NCBI RefSeq assembly: GCF_003073175.1
Contig: NZ_QBBX01000003.1
Location: forward strand, 229,919 to 278,342
Source of the DNA: Peribacillus acanthi
GTDB taxonomy: Bacteria; Bacillota; Bacilli; Bacillales; DSM-1321
DNA length: 48,424 nucleotides
Direction of reading: 5' to 3'
Shown here: one piece after another, positions 1 through 7,599 of the stretch
How the letters are laid out: each line of letters begins with the position of its first letter
How positions within the stretch are numbered: position 1 is the first letter of the stretch
Notes under the pieces: model-generated
Seen by the model: only the letters and a program-made list of their open reading frames with translations
What the model was told of the DNA's origin: nothing
Databases searched by the model: none
Made by a program: the position numbers and the translations under genes

Positions 1-216
1 TATGCCATGGCGATAGAAAAAGGTGGAGATTTTGAGGAAGCTTATATGAACTTATTGAAGGATACTGGTTCAATGAGAATAGAAGACTTGGCTCAAAAGC
101 ATCTTAATGTTGATTTGACACAAAAGGATTTCTGGAAAAAAGCAGTGGATGTTTGCATAGCGGATATAGAAGAATTCTTAACACTAACAGATGATCTTGT
201 AAAGCAGACAAACTAA
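1..216 (+). CDS. pepF: Oligoendopeptidase F, C-terminal fragment
   Basis: The reading frame is already open at the first base and ends with TAA at 214-216, so only the last 71 residues of the protein are inside the window. They resemble the helical C-terminus of M3-family oligoendopeptidase F, with the phrase LLKDTGSMRIEDLAQKHLNV followed by a tail ending in LTLTDDLVKQ. The HExxH zinc site would lie upstream, outside the window. M3 oligoendopeptidases are cytosolic zinc peptidases that degrade short peptides. The ATG at 7 is an internal methionine and not a start. A strong bidirectional hairpin follows at once and separates this gene from pssA, which converges on it. The family call is by recognition of the tail only. 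Confidence 0.8.
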   Translation, partial: YAMAIEKGGDFEEAYMNLLKDTGSMRIEDLAQKHLNVDLTQKDFWKKAVDVCIADIEEFLTLTDDLVKQTN

Positions 217-225
217 CAGATTAGT

Positions 226-259
226 AAAAATGCTCCCGAGTATGGGAGCATTTTTTTTT
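226..259. terminator. Bidirectional intrinsic terminator between pepF and pssA
   Basis: A perfect 7-bp stem (TGCTCCC 231-237 with GGGAGCA 244-250) has a 6-nt loop, a run of nine T on its right side (251-259) and five A on its left (226-230). It can therefore end transcripts from both converging genes. Confidence 0.9.
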
Positions 260-269
260 GGAGGTAACA

Positions 270-809
270 CTATACTTTTTTAAGTTTGAATGGACTAACC
301 ATTAATAAAGCTAATATTAGAACTAAAAACAAATAGAAAGCAGGCGGCAATATAGCTTGACCTAAAAAGCTTAACGTAGCAAGGCAACCTGCTGCTGTAA
401 TTGGTAATCCCACAAAATAGCCATTGTTCTCTGTAATATTGAATCTAGCTAAACGGAAAGCTCCACAGCCAATATATAAAACTGTAAAAAACATACCTGG
501 CGCACCAAAATCAAATAGAATTCCTTGATATAATAGTAGAGCTGGGGCTACACCAAAAGAAATGATGTCACTCATGGAATCCAATTGTTTCCCAAGATCG
601 GATTCAATGTTTAATTTGCGTGCAATCATTCCATCAAAACGATCCGCTAATGCAGCTACAAATATTAACAATAGTCCTAAATGTAACTGCCCTCGGACTA
701 CAGCAAGAATTGCAAATCCACCTAGAGATAAATTGGCTAAAGTCATGACATTAGCTGTTTGAGCTTTTAATTTTTTTATTGTATGATCGAAAACTTCGGA
801 TAAAAACAT
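270..809 (-). CDS. pssA: CDP-diacylglycerol--serine O-phosphatidyltransferase
   Basis: Membrane enzyme that makes phosphatidylserine from CDP-diacylglycerol and serine. The 179-residue protein carries the complete CDP-alcohol phosphatidyltransferase signature D-x2-DG-x2-AR-x8-G-x3-D-x3-D, with D56, D59, G60, A63, R64, G73, D77 and D81. Hydrophobic segments lie on both sides, including around residues 20-55 and 85-175. This is the short Bacillus-type class II enzyme. The start ATG at 807-809 is preceded by AAGGAGTG at good spacing. It is divergent from psd, which decarboxylates the product, so the pair forms a complete phosphatidylethanolamine module. The 125-nt gap between them is AT-rich and probably holds both promoters, but I could not choose hexamers with confidence. 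Confidence 0.93.
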   Translation of the reverse strand: MFLSEVFDHTIKKLKAQTANVMTLANLSLGGFAILAVVRGQLHLGLLLIFVAALADRFDGMIARKLNIESDLGKQLDSMSDIISFGVAPALLLYQGILFDFGAPGMFFTVLYIGCGAFRLARFNITENNGYFVGLPITAAGCLATLSFLGQAILPPAFYLFLVLILALLMVSPFKLKKV

Positions 810-934
810 AATTTTTCACTCCTTATTCAAAAACAAAAGGGACATATACAGGTTGTTTATTATATAATAATATTTTATTCTGTACAGGATATGCAATAGA
901 ATATGAATTATTTTACATTAATGGAGGTTCTACA

Positions 935-1717
935 GTGATTGAACCATTATATAAAGCGATGATTGAGTTGACGAATGGAAGAATAACATCTCAGTTTATG
1001 AAGAATTTTTCCCAATCTAAACTAAGTAAAAAAGTGATTCCTTCTTTTTCAAAGTTGTATGGCATAAATACTCAAGAAATGAAGAGGGGCTTGCATGAAT
1101 TCGAGACTTTACATGACTTTTTCACAAGAACCTTAAAAGATGAGGCTAGAGTCATCGATTTACAACCAAAAAGCTTAATCAGCCCGGTTGACGCGGTTTT
1201 TGAGGATTTTGGAATAATCGAAGATACGAGTAACATCACAGTAAAAGGGAAAATCTATTCTATTCACGAAATGTTAGGTGATGAAGAGGTCCTAAAAAAA
1301 TATATTGGTGGGAATTATGCGGTCCTATATTTGAGTCCAAGCCACTATCATAGAATTCATTCTCCAATTGAGGGTCAAGTAATCGCTCGCTGGACACTTG
1401 GAGGGAAATCGTACCCTGTTAATAAAGCAGGTTTGAAATATGGAAAAGCTCCTTTATCTAAAAACTACCGAGTCATCACGGAAATCAAACACTCTGATGG
1501 TCATGTTGCACTAGTAAAAGTTGGAGCGATGTTTGTAAACTCTATTGAGGTAACCAATCTAAACGAACAAGTAAAAAAAGGGGAAGAAATGGCTTACTTC
1601 AGCTTTGGTTCTACAATTGTCTTACTATTTGAAAAAGCGACCTTTACTTTAGAGGATAGCCTGAATCTTCCCGCAGAGATCAAGCTAGGTCAAGTATTAG
1701 GAAAAGTAGGACAATAA
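935..1717 (+). CDS. psd: Phosphatidylserine decarboxylase proenzyme
   Basis: Converts phosphatidylserine to phosphatidylethanolamine at the membrane, using a pyruvoyl group made by self-cleavage. The FGST motif (G225-S226-T227) near the C-terminus is the cleavage site that yields alpha and beta chains, with S226 becoming the pyruvoyl. The other triad residues are in SPVDA (D86) and SHYHRIH (H142 the likely catalytic histidine). At 260 residues it matches short Bacillus Psd proteins. The start is GTG at 935, chosen because GGAGGT lies at 923-928. No strong plus-strand terminator follows: the next hairpin has its T-tract on the other strand and serves sda. Confidence 0.94.
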   Translation: MIEPLYKAMIELTNGRITSQFMKNFSQSKLSKKVIPSFSKLYGINTQEMKRGLHEFETLHDFFTRTLKDEARVIDLQPKSLISPVDAVFEDFGIIEDTSNITVKGKIYSIHEMLGDEEVLKKYIGGNYAVLYLSPSHYHRIHSPIEGQVIARWTLGGKSYPVNKAGLKYGKAPLSKNYRVITEIKHSDGHVALVKVGAMFVNSIEVTNLNEQVKKGEEMAYFSFGSTIVLLFEKATFTLEDSLNLPAEIKLGQVLGKVGQ

Positions 1718-1752
1718 ATTTGAGTCAGATTTAAATATCTATTTCAAAGCAC

Positions 1753-1788
1753 AAAAAAACCTGGGCGCCTTGAGTGGCGTCCAAGTTT
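1753..1788 (-). terminator. Intrinsic terminator downstream of sda
   Basis: Read on the minus strand, a 13-bp imperfect stem around GGACGCC and GGCGCCC is followed by seven T (the A-run at 1753-1759 on the plus strand). It lies 25 nt after the sda stop. The plus-strand side has no clean T-run, so it is mainly an sda terminator, although psd transcripts would fold the same stem. Confidence 0.75.
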
Positions 1789-1812
1789 GTTATAATATTG
1801 CGTATTTTATAT

Positions 1813-1953
1813 TTATGAAGAAACTTTAATTCTGTTAGATAAAGAGCGACGGTGAATTTCTTTTTCAATTAATCGAATAAACTCTTTGCTAAGTTTTAAT
1901 TCAGTTGCTTTGTAGTAGGATTCGATTAATAGATCATCTGATAGTTTATTCAT
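1813..1953 (-). CDS. sda: Sporulation checkpoint inhibitor Sda, 46 aa
   Basis: Small open frame starting [20 protein letters not shown] and ending RIKVSS. It is clearly related to B. subtilis Sda, which binds the dimerisation domain of sporulation histidine kinases (KinA) and blocks the phosphorelay when replication is disturbed. The length equals the known 46-residue form: an antiparallel helical hairpin with the [10 protein letters not shown] helix followed by [14 protein letters not shown]. The frame is closed upstream by TAG at 1969-1971, so ATG at 1951-1953 is the only plausible start. However, the only strong Shine-Dalgarno sequence (GGAGGTG, 1974-1980) is 20 nt away (see the leader entry). 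It is divergent from yqeG, as in B. subtilis. Perfect and near-perfect DnaA boxes lie upstream. Confidence 0.95.
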   Translation of the reverse strand: MNKLSDDLLIESYYKATELKLSKEFIRLIEKEIHRRSLSNRIKVSS

Positions 1954-1980
1954 AGAGAAGCCTAACGGCTATTCACCTCC
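1954..1980 (-). promoter_or_regulatory. sda translation leader: distant Shine-Dalgarno plus small hairpin
   Basis: Reading the minus strand, GGAGGTG (1980-1974) is followed by AAT, then AGCC-GTTA-GGCT (1970-1959), then TCTCT and the ATG. Linear spacing is 20 nt, too long for efficient initiation. If the 4-bp AGCC/GGCT stem folds, the effective spacing becomes 8 nt. A four-codon frame starting at GTG (1976-1974) and ending in TAG (1966-1964) also overlaps the Shine-Dalgarno. The functional meaning is inference. Confidence 0.5.
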
Positions 1981-2080
1981 ATATTTTAATAGAAACTTAC
2001 AACAAGAAAATACATAAAATGGTAGGTTCTTTGTTGTACCCTTACTCTATCAAAAATAAACGTATAGAACAACCGTTCCC

Positions 2081-2179
2081 TTATCCACAGCTAAAGGTGG
2101 ATAAGTTGTTAATAAGTTGTTTATAACTACATGGCTTATGGATGTATCAAAGGGAATAATGTGAATAAGGTTATCCACA
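2081..2179. promoter_or_regulatory. Cluster of four DnaA boxes upstream of sda
   Basis: Two perfect TTATCCACA boxes lie on the plus strand at 2081-2089 and 2171-2179. Two one-mismatch boxes lie on the minus strand: TTATCCACC (2096-2104) and TTATTCACA (2160-2168). They form two inverted pairs with 6-nt and 2-nt gaps. A further 7/9 match is at 2107-2115. In B. subtilis sda is directly activated by DnaA through such boxes, coupling sporulation to replication state. The rest of 1981-2398 is AT-rich non-coding DNA. It holds a small ATGGAG/CTCCAT inverted repeat at 2297-2319 and presumably the yqeG promoter, which I could not fix. Confidence 0.85.
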
Positions 2180-2398
2180 AAAAATAGAAGGTTGATTTTT
2201 GTCGAAAAATATTCTGATTTTTTTTGGAATAATTTAATTATCGGTATATACAGTGAAAAAAATCTACATTTGAACGATAACAGTGGCTGTAGAAAAATGG
2301 AGAATTTTGAAAGCTCCATCGAAATTCGTTATTATATATATGTACAAAAAGAGCCTAATTTAAATATAAAATTTGTTGTGTAATGAGGTGTTTACCGA

Positions 2399-2920
2399 AT
2401 GATAAAAAATTTTCTGCCAAGCGAGCATGTGAAGAGCATATTCGATATTAGTCCTGAAATTCTGTTAGAGAAAGGCATAAAAGGAATCATAACGGATTTA
2501 GACAATACATTGGTGGAGTGGGATCGTCCAACCGCCACTCCAAAGCTTATTGAATGGTTTGAAAACATGCGTTCACATGGAATTCTAGTTACGATTGTCT
2601 CAAATAATAATGAGAGACGAGTTCGTACATTCTCTGATCCCCTCAAAATTCCTTTTATTTTTCAAGCACGAAAACCTATGGGGCGTGCGTTCCGTAAAGC
2701 TATTAAACAAATGGGAATAAAGAGAGAAGAAGCAGTTGTAATTGGTGATCAGCTCTTAACAGATGTTCTTGGTGGAAACCGTAATGGTTTTCATACCATT
2801 CTTGTTGTGCCAGTTGCATCGACAGACGGGTTAGTTACTAGATTTAATAGAAAAGTCGAAAGAAGAATTCTTACATTTTTTAAGAAAAAAGGAATGCTGC
2901 AATGGGAGGACCAAAATTGA
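2399..2920 (+). CDS. yqeG: YqeG family HAD-superfamily phosphatase
   Basis: 173-residue haloacid dehalogenase-type phosphatase. Motif I is DLDNTL (nucleophile D33, acid/base D35), the SNNN region supplies motif II, and the late VIGDQLLTDVLGG supplies motif IV acidic residues. The family (HAD IIIA, YqeG) includes phosphatidylglycerophosphatase-like enzymes, including mitochondrial Gep4/PTPMT-type homologues, but the bacterial substrate is not settled. The start ATG at 2399 follows GAGGTG at 2385-2390. It is the first gene of the packed operon that runs to yqeM, and its TGA stop overlaps the TTG start of yqeH. Confidence 0.9.
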   Translation: MIKNFLPSEHVKSIFDISPEILLEKGIKGIITDLDNTLVEWDRPTATPKLIEWFENMRSHGILVTIVSNNNERRVRTFSDPLKIPFIFQARKPMGRAFRKAIKQMGIKREEAVVIGDQLLTDVLGGNRNGFHTILVVPVASTDGLVTRFNRKVERRILTFFKKKGMLQWEDQN

Positions 2921-4026
2921 ATAATACAGAATTAATTAGTTGTATTGGTTGTGGAGTAGAAATCCAAACAGAGGAGCCTACGAAATTAGGCTACGCACCA
3001 AAATCTTCATTGGAAAAAGAAACAATCATATGTCAACGATGTTTCCGCCTGAAAAACTATAATGAAGTCCAAGATGTATCATTGACAGATGATGATTTTC
3101 TGAAAATCTTGAATGAAGTTGGAAGAAGAGATGCCCTAATCGTAAAGATTGTAGACATCTTTGATTTTAACGGTAGCTGGCTACCAGGGCTACATCGTTT
3201 TGTCGGAAACAATGATGTCCTCTTGATTGGGAATAAAGTTGACTTGTTACCGAAGTCGGTCAAGCACAATAAAGTGATCAATTGGATGAAACAAGCTGCG
3301 AAAGAATTAGGATTAAAGCCGATCGATATCATGTTGGTAAGCTCGCATAAAGGAAGCTTTATTAAGGAAGCTGCTGAGGCGATTGACCGTATTCGAAAAG
3401 GTAAAGATGTTTATGTGGTAGGTTGTACGAATGTAGGTAAATCAACATTTATTAATCGGATTATCAAGGAAGTAACAGGCGAAGGAGATATCATTACAAC
3501 TTCACACTTCCCAGGTACAACACTTGATACTATTGAAATTCCACTTGATGATGATAAAGCGTTAATTGACACTCCTGGGATTATCAACCACCATCAAATG
3601 GCTCACTTCGTCGATAAAAGAGATTTGAAGTTCATTACGCCAAAAAAAGAAATCAAACCGAAAATTTATCAATTGAACGAGGAACAAACCTTGTTTTTTG
3701 GTGGCCTAGCACGCTTTGATTACGTTGCAGGAGGACGAAAGTCATTCACTTGTTACTTGTCAAATGAACTGATGATTCATCGTACGAAACTTGAAAAAGC
3801 AAATGAACTTTATAAGAATCATGTTGGAGAGCTCTTAACACCTCCAAGACCTGAACAATTAGATACCTTCCCAGAAATGGTCGCACATGAATTTTCGATT
3901 AAAGAAGCAAAAACGGATGTTGTGTTCTCCGGTTTAGGCTGGGTTACCATCAATGAACCTGGTGTAAGAATTGTTGCCCATGTCCCAAAAGGTGTGTCTG
4001 TTATGATTAGGAAATCTTTAATATAA
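2917..4026 (+). CDS. yqeH: Ribosome biogenesis GTPase YqeH (circularly permuted)
   Basis: GTPase needed for assembly of the 30S subunit. The G motifs are in permuted order, diagnostic of the family: NKVD (G4, about 106-109) comes before GCTNVGKS (G1, about 169-176) and DTPG (G3, about 218-221). An N-terminal zinc finger is formed by CIGC (C9, C12) and CQRC (C39, C42). I start it at TTG 2917, not the ATG at 2902: GGGAGGA (2904-2910) overlaps that ATG but sits 6 nt before the TTG, and TTGA overlaps the yqeG stop, indicating translational coupling. The protein is then 369 residues, normal for YqeH. Confidence 0.93.
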   Translation: MNNTELISCIGCGVEIQTEEPTKLGYAPKSSLEKETIICQRCFRLKNYNEVQDVSLTDDDFLKILNEVGRRDALIVKIVDIFDFNGSWLPGLHRFVGNNDVLLIGNKVDLLPKSVKHNKVINWMKQAAKELGLKPIDIMLVSSHKGSFIKEAAEAIDRIRKGKDVYVVGCTNVGKSTFINRIIKEVTGEGDIITTSHFPGTTLDTIEIPLDDDKALIDTPGIINHHQMAHFVDKRDLKFITPKKEIKPKIYQLNEEQTLFFGGLARFDYVAGGRKSFTCYLSNELMIHRTKLEKANELYKNHVGELLTPPRPEQLDTFPEMVAHEFSIKEAKTDVVFSGLGWVTINEPGVRIVAHVPKGVSVMIRKSLI

Positions 4027-4078
4027 GTAGGTTGTTTTAGCAAAAAGATCCATTAAATAAAGGAAGGGGATAGAAATT

Positions 4079-4924
4079 GTGAAGCAGCTATATGGTGTAA
4101 TAGGCGACCCGATTAGCCATTCAATGTCCCCTGCAATGCATAATAGTGCTTTTTCGGATCTGGGAATTGATGCCTATTATCACCCTTTTCATGTAAGCCC
4201 AGAACATTTAAAGGATGCAGTCAAGGGATTGAAAGCTTTAAATATTCAAGGATTCAATGTAACAGTCCCTCATAAAACATCCATCATCCCGTTACTTGAT
4301 GAAATTGACCCTTTAGCTTCTGCGATTGGTGCAGTCAATACTGTGGTAAAAAAGGATGGAAAACTCATTGGGTATAATACAGACGGTTTAGGGTTCGTAT
4401 CAGCACTCTTACATGAAATGGGTAATCTCATTCATCCAGAATGCAATATCTTAATTGTTGGGGCAGGAGGAGCGGCAAGAGCGATTTTTTATACATTATT
4501 AAGTAAAGGTTGGACTAGGGTCGACATTTGTAATCGTACGGTTCAACGGGCTGAGGTTTTAATTGGTGAATGTCCTATTGTCGGAAAATCAAAACCGTTA
4601 ACTTTACAGGAAGCACAATCAACCCTGAATGATTATGATTTAATTATTCAAACGACATCAATTGGGATGAGTCCGCGAACGAGTGAGATTCCAATTGATT
4701 TAGAAAATTTAAAGCCAAATAGTGTAGTATGTGATATTATTTACAATCCATTAAAAACAGAGTTGCTAAAAAATGCATCCATTAAAGGAGCTAAAACTCA
4801 GAACGGAATTGGAATGTTCATTTATCAAGGGGCGCTGGCTTTTGAATTATGGACAGGAATAAAACCGGATACGGAAAAAATGAAGAAAGTTGTATTGCAA
4901 CAATTAGGAGGAACAACATGTTAA
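4079..4924 (+). CDS. aroE: Shikimate dehydrogenase (NADP+)
   Basis: Reduces 3-dehydroshikimate to shikimate in aromatic amino acid synthesis. Substrate-binding motifs are visible: SHSMSP (S13, S15), the NVTVPHK loop with catalytic K66, and NTDG with D102. The nucleotide fold has GAGGAAR at 128-134, followed by the NRT motif expected for NADP. The length of 281 is standard. The GTG start at 4079 follows AAGGAAGGGGA. The stop overlaps the start of yqeI by 7 nt. In B. subtilis the same gene in this operon has been named aroD. Confidence 0.95.
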   Translation: MKQLYGVIGDPISHSMSPAMHNSAFSDLGIDAYYHPFHVSPEHLKDAVKGLKALNIQGFNVTVPHKTSIIPLLDEIDPLASAIGAVNTVVKKDGKLIGYNTDGLGFVSALLHEMGNLIHPECNILIVGAGGAARAIFYTLLSKGWTRVDICNRTVQRAEVLIGECPIVGKSKPLTLQEAQSTLNDYDLIIQTTSIGMSPRTSEIPIDLENLKPNSVVCDIIYNPLKTELLKNASIKGAKTQNGIGMFIYQGALAFELWTGIKPDTEKMKKVVLQQLGGTTC

Positions 4925-5208
4925 CTGGAAAGCAAAAAAGATTTTTACGTTCTAAAGCACATCATTTAAACCCAATTTTCCAAGTAGGTAAAGGCGGGGT
5001 TAATGAAAACATGATTAAACAAATAGCTGATGCATTAGAAGCTAGAGAGCTACTAAAAATTAGTGTTCTTCAGAATTGTGAAGATGATCGCGATACTGTA
5101 GCTGAAGAACTTTCAAAAGGAGCTCGTGCAGATCTTGTACAAATTATAGGAAACACAATCGTTTTATATAAAGAATCGAGAGAAAATAAACAATTGCAGC
5201 TACCATAA
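4918..5208 (+). CDS. yqeI: YhbY/YqeI family RNA-binding protein
   Basis: 96-residue CRS1-YhbY domain protein that associates with pre-50S ribosomal particles in its family. It begins MLTGKQKRFLRSKAHHLNP and shows the family loop VGKGGVNEN, the KH-like GxxG equivalent. The true start is ATG 4918, since TAGGAGGA lies just upstream. The longer open frame reaching back to 4849 only runs inside aroE. It fits the ribosome-assembly theme of yqeH and rsfS in this operon. Confidence 0.93.
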   Translation: MLTGKQKRFLRSKAHHLNPIFQVGKGGVNENMIKQIADALEARELLKISVLQNCEDDRDTVAEELSKGARADLVQIIGNTIVLYKESRENKQLQLP

Positions 5209-5220
5209 GGAATGTGTCTT

Positions 5221-5793
5221 ATGAAAAAGAATATTGGGATACTCGGTGGAACCTTTGATCCACCCCATATTGGACATTTAATTATTGCAAATGAGGTCAT
5301 GCATACTCTTGGATTAGACGAGATTCGATTTATGCCGAATTCTGTACCTCCGCATAAGGAAAAGACTCAAAAAATATCAAATCAGGCACGATTAGATATG
5401 CTGGAACTTGCAATAAAAAGTAATGGGCAATTCCGCGTAGAAGCGATAGAACTTGATCGAGAAGGGCCATCCTACACGTATGATACGATTCGATTGCTTC
5501 TACAGCAAGAACCAGATTTAAATATCCATTTTATTATTGGTGCGGATATGATTGAATATTTGCCGAAATGGTTTAAAATTGATGAGTTAGTTACAATGGT
5601 TCAATTTGTTGGAGTGAAACGACCTAGTTATAATGAAGTCTCTCCTTATCCTATCCAACTAGTTCAAACCCCTGAATTAGTTATTTCTTCATCGATGATT
5701 AGAAGTCGGTTAAATTTGGGGAAGAGTATTCGATATTTAGTTCCTGAACAAGTGGAAACATATATCAAGGAGAATGGTTTATATGAATCGTGA
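5221..5793 (+). CDS. nadD: Nicotinate-nucleotide adenylyltransferase
   Basis: Transfers AMP to nicotinate mononucleotide, the penultimate step of NAD synthesis. The nucleotidyltransferase signature GGTFDPPHIGH (H16, H19) is at residues 9-19, and the C-terminal SSSMIRSR matches the ISSTxIR nucleotide-binding motif. I use ATG 5221 (190 residues), because AAGGA at 5207-5211 is 9 nt from it while it abuts the ATG at 5212. The 3' end overlaps yqeK by 11 nt. Confidence 0.95.
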   Translation: MKKNIGILGGTFDPPHIGHLIIANEVMHTLGLDEIRFMPNSVPPHKEKTQKISNQARLDMLELAIKSNGQFRVEAIELDREGPSYTYDTIRLLLQQEPDLNIHFIIGADMIEYLPKWFKIDELVTMVQFVGVKRPSYNEVSPYPIQLVQTPELVISSSMIRSRLNLGKSIRYLVPEQVETYIKENGLYES

Positions 5794-6352
5794 AGCTGCT
5801 CTCTCTCTCGTTAAGAGTCAGATGACGGAACATCGCTACCACCATACATTAGGCGTAGTTGAAACAAGTATATGGCTTGCTACTCTATATGGTGCTAATC
5901 CTGTAAAGGCCGAGCTTGCAGCAATCTTTCATGATTATGCAAAGTTTCGTTCAAAAGAAGAAATGAAAGAAATCATCATTTCGCAAGGTATGTCTAAAAA
6001 CCTTCTAGAGTACAATGAAGAGCTTTGGCACGCACCTGTTGGAGCATATTTAGTGGAAAAAGAGGCTGGAATCAAAGACGGGGAAGTCCTTGATGCTATT
6101 AGGTATCATACTTCAGGCAGAATTGGGATGGCTTTGCTTGAGAAAATCGTATTCTTGGCAGATTATATTGAGCCAGGTAGACATTTTCCCGGAGTTGAAG
6201 AGGTAAGAGAAGCGGCCAAAGAAGATTTGGAATACGCTTTGTTCCTTTCTGTAAGGAATACGATACAATTTTTAATGAAAAAAAATCAACGCATTTATCC
6301 AGATACTTTTTATATGTATAATGACCTTTTAGGGTCGATTAAGCAAAAATGA
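5783..6352 (+). CDS. yqeK: HD-domain diadenosine tetraphosphatase YqeK
   Basis: 189-residue HD-superfamily protein. Metal-binding residues are visible as H20/H21 in the first helix, H50-D51 (FHDYAK), a WHAPVGAY histidine, RYHTSG and a later FLADYIEPGR aspartate. The YqeK family hydrolyses Ap4A symmetrically to two ADP, using iron. The start is ATG 5783, because AAGGAG (5767-5772) is 10 nt upstream and only 1 nt from the earlier ATG at 5774. The nadD-yqeK pairing is conserved across Bacillota and fused in some relatives. Confidence 0.92.
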   Translation: MNREAALSLVKSQMTEHRYHHTLGVVETSIWLATLYGANPVKAELAAIFHDYAKFRSKEEMKEIIISQGMSKNLLEYNEELWHAPVGAYLVEKEAGIKDGEVLDAIRYHTSGRIGMALLEKIVFLADYIEPGRHFPGVEEVREAAKEDLEYALFLSVRNTIQFLMKKNQRIYPDTFYMYNDLLGSIKQK

Positions 6353-6425
6353 AAGATTTATGGGTATGTCTTTTTAGGGTAAAATAAATTTAAAGAGTGA
6401 AACATACATTGGAGGAAAAACATAC

Positions 6426-6782
6426 ATGAATGAACGTGACCTGCTATTGACAGCGGCCAAAGCTGCAGATGATAAGAAAGCTGAAGATATCATTGTCTTG
6501 AATATGAAAGGAATCTCGCTTGTAGCAGATTATTTTTTAATCTGCCATGGGAATTCAGATAAACAAGTGCAAGCCATTGCAAGGGAAATGAAGCAAACAG
6601 CAGAGGAAAAAGGGTTTACAGTTAAAAGAATGGAAGGTTTTGATGAGGCACGCTGGGTGCTTGTTGATTTAGGAGATGTAGTGGCACATGTCTTCCATCG
6701 TGAAGAAAGAAGTTACTATAATCTTGAACGTCTATGGGGAGACGCGCCAACAGAGCACATCCTTAATGAGCTTAACCAATGA
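6426..6782 (+). CDS. rsfS: Ribosomal silencing factor RsfS
   Basis: 118-residue Iojap/RsfS protein. The family binds uL14 on the 50S subunit and blocks subunit joining in starvation and stationary phase. Typical phrases are ADYFLICHGNSDKQVQAI in the centre and the HVFHREERSYYNLERLW end. GGAGG stands about 10 nt before ATG 6426. A 73-nt gap after yqeK, the largest in the operon, may hold an internal promoter. The stop overlaps yqeM by ATGA. It was formerly called yqeL. Confidence 0.95.
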   Translation: MNERDLLLTAAKAADDKKAEDIIVLNMKGISLVADYFLICHGNSDKQVQAIAREMKQTAEEKGFTVKRMEGFDEARWVLVDLGDVVAHVFHREERSYYNLERLWGDAPTEHILNELNQ

Positions 6783-7525
6783 GTTACCACCGCTTTGCAA
6801 ACATCTATGACGAGCTAATGAAAGACGTTCCATATGACCTTTGGGTAGAACGGTTCATGGAACAAACACAAAAGCTACAAAATGTATGTGAAAACGTCTT
6901 GGATATTGGCTGTGGTACAGGTGAGCTTGCGATTCGTTTTGCACAAAATGGGTTCAATGTGACTGGTGTGGACCTTTCGGAAGAAATGTTAATGGTAGCT
7001 TCTGAAAAAGCTACTCACAATGGGGTTAGTATCCCTTTTTATCAGCAAGACATGAAGGAACTTGAAGGATTAGGAGAATTTGACGCAGCAGTCATTTTCT
7101 GCGATTCCTTAAACTACCTACGCAATGAGGCTGATGTAAAGTCGACTTTCAGTAGAGTCTGTGAGCATCTTAAATCAGATGGACTTTTCATGTTTGACGT
7201 TCATAGTATCTACAAAATGGAACATTTATTTCACAATCAAACGTATGCGATTGTAGATGATGATGTATCTTATATTTGGAATTGCTTTGAAGGTGAGCAT
7301 CCATATAGTGTAGAGCATGAATTAACTTTTTTCATCCGTCATGAAGATCATGACCTTTACCAACGATTTGACGAACTCCATACTCAAAGAACCTTTGAGG
7401 TGGAATCTTATAAAGAGTGGCTCAATGAAGCGGGATTTGACTTGGTAGATGTTCTCTCTGACTTAGAGAATCTACCATTAAACGAATCCACAGAACGTGT
7501 ACTATTCATTGCAAAAAAACGTTAA
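6779..7525 (+). CDS. yqeM: Class I SAM-dependent methyltransferase YqeM
   Basis: 248-residue Rossmann-type methyltransferase. The SAM-binding motif I VLDIGCGTG is at 40-48, the acidic VTGVDLSEEM follows, and a Gly-poor DAAVIFCDSLNY strand corresponds to motif IV. The substrate is unknown. Conservation behind rsfS in Bacillus suggests, without proof, a translation-related role. It starts at ATG 6779 inside the rsfS stop (ATGA), indicating coupled translation, and it is the last gene before a strong terminator. Confidence 0.9.
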   Translation: MSYHRFANIYDELMKDVPYDLWVERFMEQTQKLQNVCENVLDIGCGTGELAIRFAQNGFNVTGVDLSEEMLMVASEKATHNGVSIPFYQQDMKELEGLGEFDAAVIFCDSLNYLRNEADVKSTFSRVCEHLKSDGLFMFDVHSIYKMEHLFHNQTYAIVDDDVSYIWNCFEGEHPYSVEHELTFFIRHEDHDLYQRFDELHTQRTFEVESYKEWLNEAGFDLVDVLSDLENLPLNESTERVLFIAKKR

Positions 7526-7563
7526 AAAAAAATGGGGACAGCAAATTTGCTTCCCCATTTTTA
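7524..7563. terminator. Bidirectional terminator between yqeM and comER
   Basis: Stem AATGGGGA (7531-7538) with TCCCCATT (7552-7559). The loop contains a second self-complementary GCAAATTTGC. There is an A-run before and a T-run after the stem, so it can serve both converging genes. Confidence 0.88.
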
Positions 7564-7599
7564 TATTTAATAAAAAGGATTTTAGAGCTTCATGTCGAA

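Noticed and set aside
2050-2383. Open frames on both strands in the sda-yqeG gap (2050-2319 minus, 2192-2383 plus)
   Set aside because: They lie over the DnaA-box cluster, lack ribosome binding sites, have AT-driven composition and resemble no family I know.
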